From Streptomyces sp. TLI_235 (lineage in GTDB: Bacteria; Actinomycetota; Actinomycetes; Streptomycetales; Streptomycetaceae): a stretch of 64,000 bases of DNA. The translations under genes and the position numbers were made by a program. The stretch spans positions 2,294,001-2,358,000 of the forward strand of contig NSGV01000001.1 of the NCBI GenBank assembly GCA_002300355.1. The letters are read 5' to 3'. Under the pieces are notes generated by a model. It saw nothing but the letters and a program-made list of their open reading frames with translations. It ran no database searches and was not told where the DNA came from. Position 1 is the stretch's first letter. Each line of letters starts with the position of its first letter. Of the stretch, positions 36,345 through 44,234 are shown in pieces.

Positions 36345-37841
36345 TCAGGCGGTCGGTGCGGCCGGCAGCCGGACGGTGAACACCGTGCGGCCCGGCCGGC
36401 TCGACACGTCGACCGTGCCGCCGTGCGCCTGCACCACCGCCTGCACGATCGACAGGCCGAGCCCGGTCGATCCGGTCGAGCGCGACCGCGCCCGGTCGCC
36501 GCGGACGAAGCGCTCGAACACCCGGTCGGCGAGTTCCCGCGGAACGCCCGGGCCGGTGTCGGCCACCACGAGGCGGACCTCGTCCCCGGCCTGCTCCAGG
36601 GCCAGCTCGACCTCGGTGCCCGCCGGCGTGTGGGTCCGGCCGTTCGCCAGCAGGTTGGCGGCCACCTGGCGCAGCCGATCGGCGTCGCCCCGGACGAGGA
36701 CCGGCTCCTCCGGCAGCACCAGCCGCCAGCGGTGCTCCGGCCCGGCGGCACGCGCGTCGGCCACCCCGTCCAGGGCGATCCGGGTCAGGTCGACCTCCTG
36801 GTCGGCGAGCGGGCGGCCCGCGTCCAGCCGGGCGAGCAGCAGCAGGTCCTCGACGATCGCCCCCATCCGCCCTGCCTCGGCGCCGATCCGCTCCAGCGAG
36901 TGCACGACCGGCTCGGGCACCGGCCCGGGGTGGCGCAGCGCCAGCTCGGCGTGGCCGCGGACGGCGGCCACCGGTGTGCGCAGTTCGTGGCTGGCGTCGG
37001 CGGCGAAGGTCCGCAGCCGCTCCTCCACCGCGTGCCGGCGCGCCAGGGCGGCACCGACGTGGCCGAGCATCCGGTTGAGCGCCGCGCCCACCCGGCCGAC
37101 CTCGGTGCCCGGATCGTCGTCGGGGACCCGCTCGGAGAGGTCGACGGCGCCGCTGGCGAGCGGCAGGGTGCTCACCCGCTCGGCGGTGGCCGCCACCCGG
37201 TCCAGCGGGCGCAGCGACCAGCGGACCCAGAGCGCGCCCGCGACGCCCGCCGCGGTGACGGCGATCGCGAACACCGTCAGCTCCAGGGTCGTCAGACGCT
37301 CCACGGTGTCCTCGGCCTGACGCAGCGGCAGGCCGCTGACCAGCACGTCGCCGTCCCGGCCGGCGACCGCCTGCATGCGGTACGGGCCTTCGAGGCCCGG
37401 CAGCCGGACGGTGCGCGCCGGACCACCGACGGGCAGCGCGGCCAGGGCGCGCTGATCGGCCGCGGAGAGGTCGACCCGGTCGTCGGCGTTGGGGCGGTCG
37501 GCGTCGTCGGCGTCCCCGTCCACCACCCCGGCCGCAGTGGCCCGGCCGTCCAGCAGCCGGGCGCCGAAGGTGCCGGGGGTCTGCGCCCGGGTGTCGGCAC
37601 CGCCGCCCTGCCCGGCGTGCTCCAGGCTGGCCGCGTACCGGCCGCCGGTGTCGGCGAGCTGCTGGTCGAGCCGGTCCACCAGGAAGTGCCGCAGGGCCGC
37701 GGTGGTGGCGAGGCCGACCGCGGCGCAGGTGACGACCAGCAGCACCAGCAGCCCGGCGATCAGCCGGGCCCGCAGGGTCCGCGGCACGAGCCGCTCCGCC
37801 CGTGCGCGCAGGCGGGCCGCCCCGGTCCGGGCGGCCGTCAC
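36345..37841 (-). CDS. Sensor histidine kinase
   Basis: This 498-residue membrane sensor has a basic start, a first membrane helix (about 27-48), an extracytoplasmic domain (about 49-185), a second helix (about 187-208), a HAMP region (RPLDRVAATAERVS), and a HisKA helix with the phospho-accepting His285 in ADASHELRTPVAAV. The HATPase_c domain has the N-box (ANLLANGRTHTPAG), DTGPGVP and GLGLSIVQAVV. The GTG start overlaps the response-regulator stop by 4 bp. The signal is unknown; by position it may control the divergent flavin module. Confidence 0.92.
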   Translation of the reverse strand: MTAARTGAARLRARAERLVPRTLRARLIAGLLVLLVVTCAAVGLATTAALRHFLVDRLDQQLADTGGRYAASLEHAGQGGGADTRAQTPGTFGARLLDGRATAAGVVDGDADDADRPNADDRVDLSAADQRALAALPVGGPARTVRLPGLEGPYRMQAVAGRDGDVLVSGLPLRQAEDTVERLTTLELTVFAIAVTAAGVAGALWVRWSLRPLDRVAATAERVSTLPLASGAVDLSERVPDDDPGTEVGRVGAALNRMLGHVGAALARRHAVEERLRTFAADASHELRTPVAAVRGHAELALRHPGPVPEPVVHSLERIGAEAGRMGAIVEDLLLLARLDAGRPLADQEVDLTRIALDGVADARAAGPEHRWRLVLPEEPVLVRGDADRLRQVAANLLANGRTHTPAGTEVELALEQAGDEVRLVVADTGPGVPRELADRVFERFVRGDRARSRSTGSTGLGLSIVQAVVQAHGGTVDVSSRPGRTVFTVRLPAAPTA

Positions 37842-38554
37842 GGCGTCGCCTTGATCAGGTAGCCGGCGCCGCGCACGGTGTGGATCATCGGTGTCCGGCC
37901 GGCGTCGATCTTCTTGCGCAGGTAGCTGATGTACAGCTCGACGACGTGCGCCTGCCCGCCGAAGTCGTAACTCCAGACGGCGTCCAGGATCTGCGCCTTG
38001 CTCAGCACCTGCCGGGGGTGGTGCATCAGGTAGGCCAGCAGCGCGTACTCGGTGGGGCTGAGGTCGATCGGCTCGCCGCCGCGGGTGACCTCGCGGGCCG
38101 GTTCGTCGAGAACGAGGTCGCCGAGCACCAGGGCGTGGGCGGGCGGCCGCCCGGCGGGTGCGGGCGGTGCCGCCCGCCGCAGCAGCCCGCGCAGCCGGAC
38201 GACGACCTCGGCCAGGCTGAACGGCTTGGTGACGTAGTCGTCGCCGCCCGCCGCGATCCCGGCGATCCGGTCCTCGACGGCGTCCCGGGCGGTCAGGAAG
38301 AGCACCCGGACCTCGGGCTGTGCCGCGTGGATGCGGCGCAGCACCTCCATGCCGTCGAGGTCCGGGAGCATCATGTCGAGCACCACGGCGTGCGGCCGCC
38401 AGGCGGTCGCGGTGCGGACGGCGGCCTCACCGGTGGTCTCGCCGACGGCCTGCCAGCCCTCGTAGCGGAGCGCCCCGCACACCACCTCGACCAGGTCGGG
38501 CTCGTCGTCGACGACGAGGACGCGCCAGGCCTGCCGGTCGGCGAAGTCGTCCAT
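37838..38554 (-). CDS. OmpR/PhoB-family response regulator
   Basis: This is a 238-residue regulator with a canonical receiver: acidic pair DDEPD, phospho-acceptor in VVLDMMLPDLDG, Thr in FLTARD, and Lys in DDYVTKPFS. It also has a winged-helix DNA-binding domain (LVLDEPAREVTRGGEPIDLSPTEYALL and VHTVRGAGYLI-like end). It is transcribed with and coupled to the kinase gene. It starts 226 bp from the divergent ferric-reductase-like gene, so that module is a plausible target; this is inference. Confidence 0.94.
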   Translation of the reverse strand: MDDFADRQAWRVLVVDDEPDLVEVVCGALRYEGWQAVGETTGEAAVRTATAWRPHAVVLDMMLPDLDGMEVLRRIHAAQPEVRVLFLTARDAVEDRIAGIAAGGDDYVTKPFSLAEVVVRLRGLLRRAAPPAPAGRPPAHALVLGDLVLDEPAREVTRGGEPIDLSPTEYALLAYLMHHPRQVLSKAQILDAVWSYDFGGQAHVVELYISYLRKKIDAGRTPMIHTVRGAGYLIKATP

Positions 38555-38779
38555 GGTGCTCCCTCGGTGCGCTGCGGTGGCTCTCATTCTGGCCCGCCGC
38601 GATGAGAAAGCGCTGAGATCCCGCGGCGCCGCCCGAACCCTTCCCGACTGCTCCGACCTGCGAAAACATGCCGTTCGGCGACTGTCGGGGCGCCCCGCAC
38701 TCAGAGGCAACTGAGAGCTTGCGGTGCCATCGTGGGCCCCCTCGGCGGCTCTCACCGCCGGGTTCGAAGGAGGTTCCCG

Positions 38780-40135
38780 ATGGCCACCGCAGCCCCACCG
38801 CGGTCCGCCGCCCGGACACACCGGGCGGCCCCGCGCCGTCCGGTCGCCGCCGCGCCCGCCGCCGTGCTCGCGCTGATCGCGGCGGGAGCGCTCGGCGTCA
38901 CCGCGCTCTGGTGGAAGGACACCGCCTCGGTCGTCGGCGCGGCCGGCTGGCTCACCAACGCGGGCCGGCTCGCCGGACTGCTCGCCGGCTACGCCGCACC
39001 CGTGCTGATCCTGCTGATGGCCCGGCTGCCCCCGCTCGAACGGGAGGTCGGCGCAGACCGGCTGGCCCGCTGGCACGCGTTCGGCGGGCGCTGGATGGTG
39101 ACCATGGTGACCGTCCATGTGCTGACGATCGTCTGGGGGTACGCGCTCACCAACGACCGGGGGGTGGTCGCCGAGGGCGTCGACGTCGTCTTCCACTACC
39201 CCGACATGATCAAGGCGACGCTGGGCACGCTCCTGCTGCTGGGCACCGGCGCCGTCTCGGCCCGGGCGGCCCGCCGCCGGCTGTCCTACGAGACCTGGTA
39301 CTACCTGCACCTGGCCACCTACGTGGCCGTGGCGCTCACGTTCGGCCACCAGCTCGCGACCGGAGCCGACTTCGGCGACCCCAAGGCCAAGGCCCTCTGG
39401 TACGCGCTGTACCTGGGCACCGCCGTCCTCGTCGGCTGGTACCGGCTGGCGCGGCCGTGGCTGCTCGACCGCCGGCACCGGCTGCGGGTCGCCGAGGTCC
39501 GGCCGGAGGCCCCCGGCGTGGTGTCGCTCTTCCTGACCGGCCACCGGCTGAACGAACTGCGTGCCGATCCCGGGCAGTTCTTCCGGCTGCAGTTCCAGGC
39601 GCCCGGGCTGCGCTGGGCCGCCAACCCGTACTCGCTGTCCGCGCCGCCGCACCCGAACTTCCTCCGGTTCACCGTCAAGGACCTCGGCGGGCACAGCGCC
39701 GCCGTCGCGGCTCTCCGCCCCGGCATCCGGGTGCGCGCCGAGGGCCCGTACGGTGCGTTCACCGGCCGGCTGCAGCGCGAGCACCGGGTGCTGCTGCTCG
39801 GCGCCGGTGTCGGGATCACCCCGCTGCGGGCGCTTTTCGAGACGCTGCCGGGGCGGGTGACGCTGGTGCAGCGGGCCAGCCGGCCCGAGGACCTGATGTT
39901 CCGGGAGGAGCTGGCGGAGGTCGCCCGGCGGCGCGGCGGCCGGGTGCACGAGCTGGTCGGCCCGCGCTCCGAGGTCGGCGACCTCGGCACCGCACTCGCC
40001 CGGCTCGTCCCCGACCTCGCCGAGCACGAGGTCTACCTGTGCGGGCCGGAGGCGATGGCCGAGGATGCCGTCCGCTCCCTGCGGGCCGCCGGTGTCCGGC
40101 CGAACCGCATCCACCGCGAGTCCTTCACCCTCTGA
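38780..40135 (+). CDS. Ferric-reductase-like transmembrane flavocytochrome (FNR-type)
   Basis: This 451-residue protein couples a heme-binding membrane domain to a cytoplasmic NAD(P)H-FAD reductase. Five to six helices contain candidate heme histidines (RWHAFGGRW, VTVHVLTIVWG, WYYLHLATY, TFGHQLA). The C-terminal half has the FAD motif NPYSLSAPP, GPYGAFTG, the NAD motif LLGAGVGITPLRALFE, and the end VYLCGPEAM. The ATG at 38780 has AAGGAGG 6 bases upstream; the longer reading from 38732 is unsupported. It probably passes electrons outward to the FMN-binding protein encoded next. Confidence 0.9.
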   Translation: MATAAPPRSAARTHRAAPRRPVAAAPAAVLALIAAGALGVTALWWKDTASVVGAAGWLTNAGRLAGLLAGYAAPVLILLMARLPPLEREVGADRLARWHAFGGRWMVTMVTVHVLTIVWGYALTNDRGVVAEGVDVVFHYPDMIKATLGTLLLLGTGAVSARAARRRLSYETWYYLHLATYVAVALTFGHQLATGADFGDPKAKALWYALYLGTAVLVGWYRLARPWLLDRRHRLRVAEVRPEAPGVVSLFLTGHRLNELRADPGQFFRLQFQAPGLRWAANPYSLSAPPHPNFLRFTVKDLGGHSAAVAALRPGIRVRAEGPYGAFTGRLQREHRVLLLGAGVGITPLRALFETLPGRVTLVQRASRPEDLMFREELAEVARRRGGRVHELVGPRSEVGDLGTALARLVPDLAEHEVYLCGPEAMAEDAVRSLRAAGVRPNRIHRESFTL

Positions 40136-40160
40136 TCCCCCGTCCCTCCAGGAGGACCCC

Positions 40161-40640
40161 ATGCGCCGAGCCGTCGTCAGCAGCGCCGCCACCGCGGCCG
40201 GAATCGTGCTGCTGCTCTCCCTGAAGCCGCACGACGGGGCCGGGGCCGCCCCGGTCATCAGCTCCGGCGGGACCGGTGGCGCCACCGACACCTCGTCGGG
40301 CAGCTCGTCGGGGTCGAGCGGCTCCTCTGGGTCCTCGGGTTCCTCGGGTTCCTCGTCGACCTCGACCAGAACGGTCACCGGCGACGCCGCCAACACCCGC
40401 TACGGCCCCGTCCAGGTCAAGGTCACCCTCGACGGGAGCAGGATCACCAACATCGACGTGATCCAGTACCCCTCGAACGACCACCGCGACCAGGAGATCA
40501 ACAGCTACGCGCTGCCGCTGCTCAACCAGGAGGCGATCGCCGCGCAGAGCGCCCAGATCGACGTGGTCAGCGGCGCGACCTTCACCAGTGACGGCTACAC
40601 GCAGTCGCTGCAGAGCGCCCTCGACAAGGCCGGGCGGTGA
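40161..40640 (+). CDS. Secreted FMN-binding domain protein
   Basis: This is a 159-residue exported protein. It has an N-terminal hydrophobic segment (about 7-21), then a Ser/Gly/Thr-rich flexible linker (about 39-72), then an FMN_bind domain (RYGPVQVKVTLDGSRITNIDVIQYP). The domain ends in the motif SGATFTSDGY, where the Thr of SGAT is the site of phosphoester-linked FMN in RnfG/NqrC-type proteins. The ATG has AGGAGGA 4 bases upstream. The flavin-attaching ApbE is encoded next. It is probably the extracytoplasmic electron carrier of this module. Confidence 0.9.
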   Translation: MRRAVVSSAATAAGIVLLLSLKPHDGAGAAPVISSGGTGGATDTSSGSSSGSSGSSGSSGSSGSSSTSTRTVTGDAANTRYGPVQVKVTLDGSRITNIDVIQYPSNDHRDQEINSYALPLLNQEAIAAQSAQIDVVSGATFTSDGYTQSLQSALDKAGR

Positions 40641-40644
40641 GGCC

Positions 40645-41430
40645 GTGCTCCGCCGCGCCGAGTCCGTCATGGGCACCGTCTTCTCGATCGCCGTCCGCGA
40701 CCCCGGCCCGGACATTCCGGCCGTGCTCGACCGGATCGCCGCCCGTCTGCACCGGATCGACGCCGTCTTCTCGACCTACCGGCGGGACAGCGACATCAGC
40801 CGCCTCGACCGCGGCGAACTCGCCCTCACCGACTGCGACCCGGAGGTGCCCGCGGTGCTGGCGGCCTGCCGGGAGGTGGCCGCGGAGACCGGCGGACACT
40901 TCACCGAGCGGCCCGGCGGCCGGCTCGACCCCAGCGGCTGGGTGAAGGGCTGGGCGGTCGAGGAGGCCGCCCGGATGCTGCGCGCCGCCGGCTCCCGACA
41001 GCACCGCGTCAGCGGCGGCGGGGACGTGCAGACCGCGGGCGGCCCGTGGCGGATCGGCGTCGCCCACCCGCTGCGGCCCGGCCGGCTGGCCGCCGTCCTG
41101 GGCGGGCACGACCTGGCCGTGGCGACCTCCGGAACCGCCGAACGCGGGGCGCACATCGTCGACCCGCACACCGGCCGCCCGGCGACCGGCCTGGCCTCGC
41201 TCACCCTGGTCGGCGCCCCGGGCACCGGCATCGCCCGCACCGACGCCTGGGCGACCGCCGCCTTCGCGATGGGCCCTGCGCGCGCCCTCGCCTGGGCCGC
41301 CCGCCGACCCGGCGTCGAGGCACTCGCCGTCCTCCCCGACGGCACCAAACGCTGGACGGACGGCCTCCCCCGGCACCTCCCGCCCGCCGGCCCCGCCGAC
41401 TGGCACCCCACCGCCCTCACCGCCCCCTGA
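40645..41430 (+). CDS. apbE: FAD:protein FMN transferase (ApbE)
   Basis: ApbE moves FMN from FAD onto a Thr of target proteins. The 261-residue protein has the family features: VMGTVFSIAVRD at the start, FSTYRRDSDISRLDRGEL, DPSGWVKGWAVEEAARML, VSGGGDVQTAG, IVDPHTGRPA, and the metal-binding ARTDAWATAAFAMG. The GTG at 40645 begins 4 bases after the FMN-protein stop and lacks much signal peptide, so this form may be cytoplasmic or the N-terminus shortened. The neighbour is its obvious substrate. Confidence 0.9.
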   Translation: MLRRAESVMGTVFSIAVRDPGPDIPAVLDRIAARLHRIDAVFSTYRRDSDISRLDRGELALTDCDPEVPAVLAACREVAAETGGHFTERPGGRLDPSGWVKGWAVEEAARMLRAAGSRQHRVSGGGDVQTAGGPWRIGVAHPLRPGRLAAVLGGHDLAVATSGTAERGAHIVDPHTGRPATGLASLTLVGAPGTGIARTDAWATAAFAMGPARALAWAARRPGVEALAVLPDGTKRWTDGLPRHLPPAGPADWHPTALTAP

Positions 41431-41468
41431 CGAGCGCGGCCGCTGCCGCAGCGCCCCCGGACATGCCG

Positions 41469-41502
41469 GAGCGCCGCCGGGGCGGGTGCCCCGACGGCGC
41501 TC
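41469..41502. terminator. Hairpin between apbE and the small membrane gene
   Basis: GAGCGCCG with CGGCGCTC and CGGGGC with GCCCCG form a stem with one internal C-A mismatch and a GGGT loop. It lies between two convergent stops. Confidence 0.65.
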
Positions 41503-41525
41503 GGACGGCGCTCGGACGGACGGAC

Positions 41526-41741
41526 CTACTTGTTCTTGCCCTTGTTCTTCAGCGAGGGCAGGCAGACCAGGCCGGCGATCAGCAGGAAGAGCGCGATCGG
41601 CAGCAGCACGTAGATGCCGACGACCTCGGCGGTGCTGATCCCGGAGCCCGGCTGGTCACCGTCGTCGTGGGTCAGCGCCATCGCGGGCGACGTCATCAGC
41701 ATCATCAGCGTGGCCGCCGCGGTGACCGCACCGGCGCGCAT
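41526..41741 (-). CDS. Small secreted or membrane protein, unknown
   Basis: This 71-residue product has an N-terminal signal-like segment (MRAGAVTAAATLMMLMTSPAMA, about 1-22, with an AMA-type cleavage site), a short acidic stretch (THDDGDQPG), then one membrane helix (VVGIYVLLPIALFLLIAGLVCL) and a Lys/Asn-rich end (KNKGKNK). The ATG at 41741 is preceded by AGAGGA, 6 bases away; an in-frame GTG at 41759 would add six residues. It is a type-I-like membrane protein with a short exterior. It lies 38 bp from malQ and on the same strand. Function unknown. Confidence 0.75.
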   Translation of the reverse strand: MRAGAVTAAATLMMLMTSPAMALTHDDGDQPGSGISTAEVVGIYVLLPIALFLLIAGLVCLPSLKNKGKNK

Positions 41742-41779
41742 AGCGTTCCTCTTGTCCACGCTGTCACCGTACCGGCCGC

Positions 41780-43918
41780 TCACACGGCGCCGCGCGGCGG
41801 GGTGGGCCTTCCGGGCCCGGCCGCGAGACCGGCCGCGAGGCCGCCCACCAGGCGGGTGGTGGAGGGGGCCTGCGCCAGTGCGTCGAGGGTGACCGGGTGG
41901 CCGTCCCGGTCGGCCACCGGGAGGCGCCAGTTCGGGTACTGGTCCCAGGTGCCGGGGAGGTTCTGCGGGCGCGGGTCGCCGACCGCGTCCGGCAGCCAGA
42001 CGCCGACCAGCGCCGCCGGGGTGGCGAGCAGGAAGGCGTAGAGGGCCTCCGGGGTCGGCCCGGCGTCCTCCGGGAGCAGGCCGCGGGCGGCGAGGTCGGC
42101 GGCCCACTCGGCCAGTTCGGCGCGGGCCGCGTCCTGCTCCTCGCCGAGCGGCCGGGCGAGCAGGCCGAGCCGGTGCCGGAGCTCCACGTGCTCGCCGCTG
42201 AGCCGGGCGGCGGTGGGCGGCAGGTCGTGGGTGGTCAGGGTGGCGAGGCAGCCGGCCCGCCAGCGCTCCGGGGCGAGGATCTCCCCCTTGTCCTGCCAGT
42301 CCCGCTCGAACCAGAGCACCGAGGTGCCGAGGATGCCGCGGGCGGTCAACTCCTCGCGGACGCCCGGCTCGACGGTGCCCAGGTCCTCGCCGATGACGTA
42401 CGCGCCGGCCCGGTGCGCCTCCAGCGCCAGCACGCCGAGCATCGCCTCCGCGTCGTACCGGATGTACGCGCCCCGGGTGGGCGGGTGCCCGGCCGGCACC
42501 CACCAGAGCCGGAACAGGCCCATCACATGGTCGATCCGCAGCGCCCCGGCGTGCCGCGCCGCGGCCCGCAGCAGCTCGCCGAACGGCTCGTAGCCGGCGG
42601 CGGCGAGCGCGTCCGGGCGCCACGGCGGCAGGCCCCAGTCCTGGCCGTGGGCGTTGAAGGCGTCCGGCGGGGCACCGACCGAGATGCCGTCCGCGAGGAC
42701 GTCCTGCAGCGCCCAGGCGTCGGCGCCGTCCGGGTGCACGCCGACCGCGAGGTCGTGGATCAGGCCGACCGGCATGCCGGCCTCCTCCGCGGCCCGCTGG
42801 GCCTGTCCGAGCTGCTCGTCGACCAGCCAGGCCAGCCAGCGGTGGAAGCCGATCCGGTCGGCGAGCTCCGCCTTCGCGGCGGTGACGTGCGGGCTGTCCG
42901 GGCGGCGCAGGCCCTTGGGCCAGGTGTGCCGGTTCGGGCCGTGCTCCTCGGCCAGCGCGCACCAGGTGGCGTACCGCTCCAGCCACTCGCCCTCGCGTTC
43001 GGTGAAGGCCCGCAGGGCGGCCTCCCGCCCTGCAGTGCGGGGCACCGCGTACAGCGCCTCCAGGGCCTCGCGCTTGAGCGCCCAGACCGCGTCCCGGTCG
43101 ATCAGGCCGTCGTGGTCGAGGACCTCGGCGCGCAGCCGGGCCGCCCGCTCGGCGTACCCGTCGAGGCCCGCGTAGGCGAACTCCGGGACGGCCTCGATCC
43201 GCAGGTGCACCGGGTCGGCGAAGCGGCGCGAGGAGGGACGGTACGGGGACGGGTCGGAGGGGGCGCCGGGCATCCCCGCGTGCAGCGGGTTGATCTGCAG
43301 GAAGCCGGCGCCGTGCACGTGCCCGGCCCAGCGGGCGAGGTCGGCCAGGTCGCCGAGGTCGCCCATGCCCCAGGAGCGGTCGGAGAGCACCGAGTACAGC
43401 TGGGCGAGGAAGCCCCAGCTGCGGCCGGGCGGCTCGGGCAGCCGCTCCGGGGCGACGATCAGCGCGGCCGAGGCCTCGCGGGGGCCGGCCTTGGCGGTGA
43501 GGCGGTGCCGGCCGAGCGGCAGGTCGGCGGGCAGCCAGTGCGAATGCCCCTTCGGCAGGTCCCAGTGGCCGCCGTCCTCCAGCTCGACGGCGAGCTCGGC
43601 CTCGGCCGGGACGTCCAGCGCGGTGCGGCGGCCCTGACGGACCACCACCGTCGGCGGCAGCAGCCGGGCGGCGGTCTCCACCCGGTGCCGGTGCAGCTCC
43701 GCCCGGGCGGCCTCCGGCGTCGATGCGTCCACCCCGAGCGCGGCCAGCACGGCGATCAGGGTGTCCGAGCCGACCGGGACCGAGCCCCCGCCCGGGTTGT
43801 ACGTGCTGTCCACCCCGTACGCGTGCGCCAGCGCCACCAGTTCCGGCGGCGGGGGCGGCGCGTCCTCGGCGGGGACCTGCTCCCCGGCAGCCTGGTCACG
43901 GTCAAGGTATGCGGCCAC
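41780..43918 (-). CDS. malQ: 4-alpha-glucanotransferase (amylomaltase)
   Basis: MalQ transfers maltosyl/glucosyl units between alpha-1,4-glucans in the cytoplasm. The 712-residue GH77 protein has an N-terminal extension (about 1-160, beta-rich) and the barrel. The nucleophile Asp is in LRIDHVMGLFRLWWVP, the acid Glu in GEDLGTVEP and the third Asp in TLTTHDLPP. The GTG at 43918 has GGGAG 6 bases upstream. Its own strand neighbours are the small membrane protein and, further on, the convergent apbE module; it is divergent from the GH84-like gene. Confidence 0.95.
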   Translation of the reverse strand: MAAYLDRDQAAGEQVPAEDAPPPPPELVALAHAYGVDSTYNPGGGSVPVGSDTLIAVLAALGVDASTPEAARAELHRHRVETAARLLPPTVVVRQGRRTALDVPAEAELAVELEDGGHWDLPKGHSHWLPADLPLGRHRLTAKAGPREASAALIVAPERLPEPPGRSWGFLAQLYSVLSDRSWGMGDLGDLADLARWAGHVHGAGFLQINPLHAGMPGAPSDPSPYRPSSRRFADPVHLRIEAVPEFAYAGLDGYAERAARLRAEVLDHDGLIDRDAVWALKREALEALYAVPRTAGREAALRAFTEREGEWLERYATWCALAEEHGPNRHTWPKGLRRPDSPHVTAAKAELADRIGFHRWLAWLVDEQLGQAQRAAEEAGMPVGLIHDLAVGVHPDGADAWALQDVLADGISVGAPPDAFNAHGQDWGLPPWRPDALAAAGYEPFGELLRAAARHAGALRIDHVMGLFRLWWVPAGHPPTRGAYIRYDAEAMLGVLALEAHRAGAYVIGEDLGTVEPGVREELTARGILGTSVLWFERDWQDKGEILAPERWRAGCLATLTTHDLPPTAARLSGEHVELRHRLGLLARPLGEEQDAARAELAEWAADLAARGLLPEDAGPTPEALYAFLLATPAALVGVWLPDAVGDPRPQNLPGTWDQYPNWRLPVADRDGHPVTLDALAQAPSTTRLVGGLAAGLAAGPGRPTPPRGAV

Positions 43919-44234
43919 TCGCGGCTCCCTGCAGTCGGGACATCACCGAACGCGAACAGGCACAGTCCTACCCGCCGCGACCCCGTGCGACCCCGACCGA
44001 CACGGCGCCGGGGCGGCGGGGACGGTGCAGATTCGTGTACGGGCGCTGTTCACCGCCCGCTCGACCCCGGGCGGTCCTGCCACCGACCCGGCCGACTTCG
44101 CAAATCGGGCATACCTGCCAGCGGCGTTGACACCCGGCCGGTCAGCTGGTGGGCTGGCCCGCTGAGGCGGGTTGGTGCGGCGCTCCGGGTGGCGGGCCCG
44201 GTGAGCTGGATGTTCGGGGCGTGGAGGAGGTCCG
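43919..44234. other. 316-bp divergent region between malQ and the GH84-like gene
   Basis: It contains the malQ leader and the 5' side of the GH84-like gene, whose ribosome site GGAGGAGG is at 44223-44230. TTGACA at 44127-44132 is a good -35 for the plus strand but no clear -10 lies 17-18 bp downstream. I saw no further gene. Confidence 0.5.

Noticed and set aside
38750..38775. GGTTCGA-containing stretch that resembles the T-arm of a tRNA
   Set aside because: No matching acceptor or anticodon stems; the sequence is the ribosome site region of the flavocytochrome gene.
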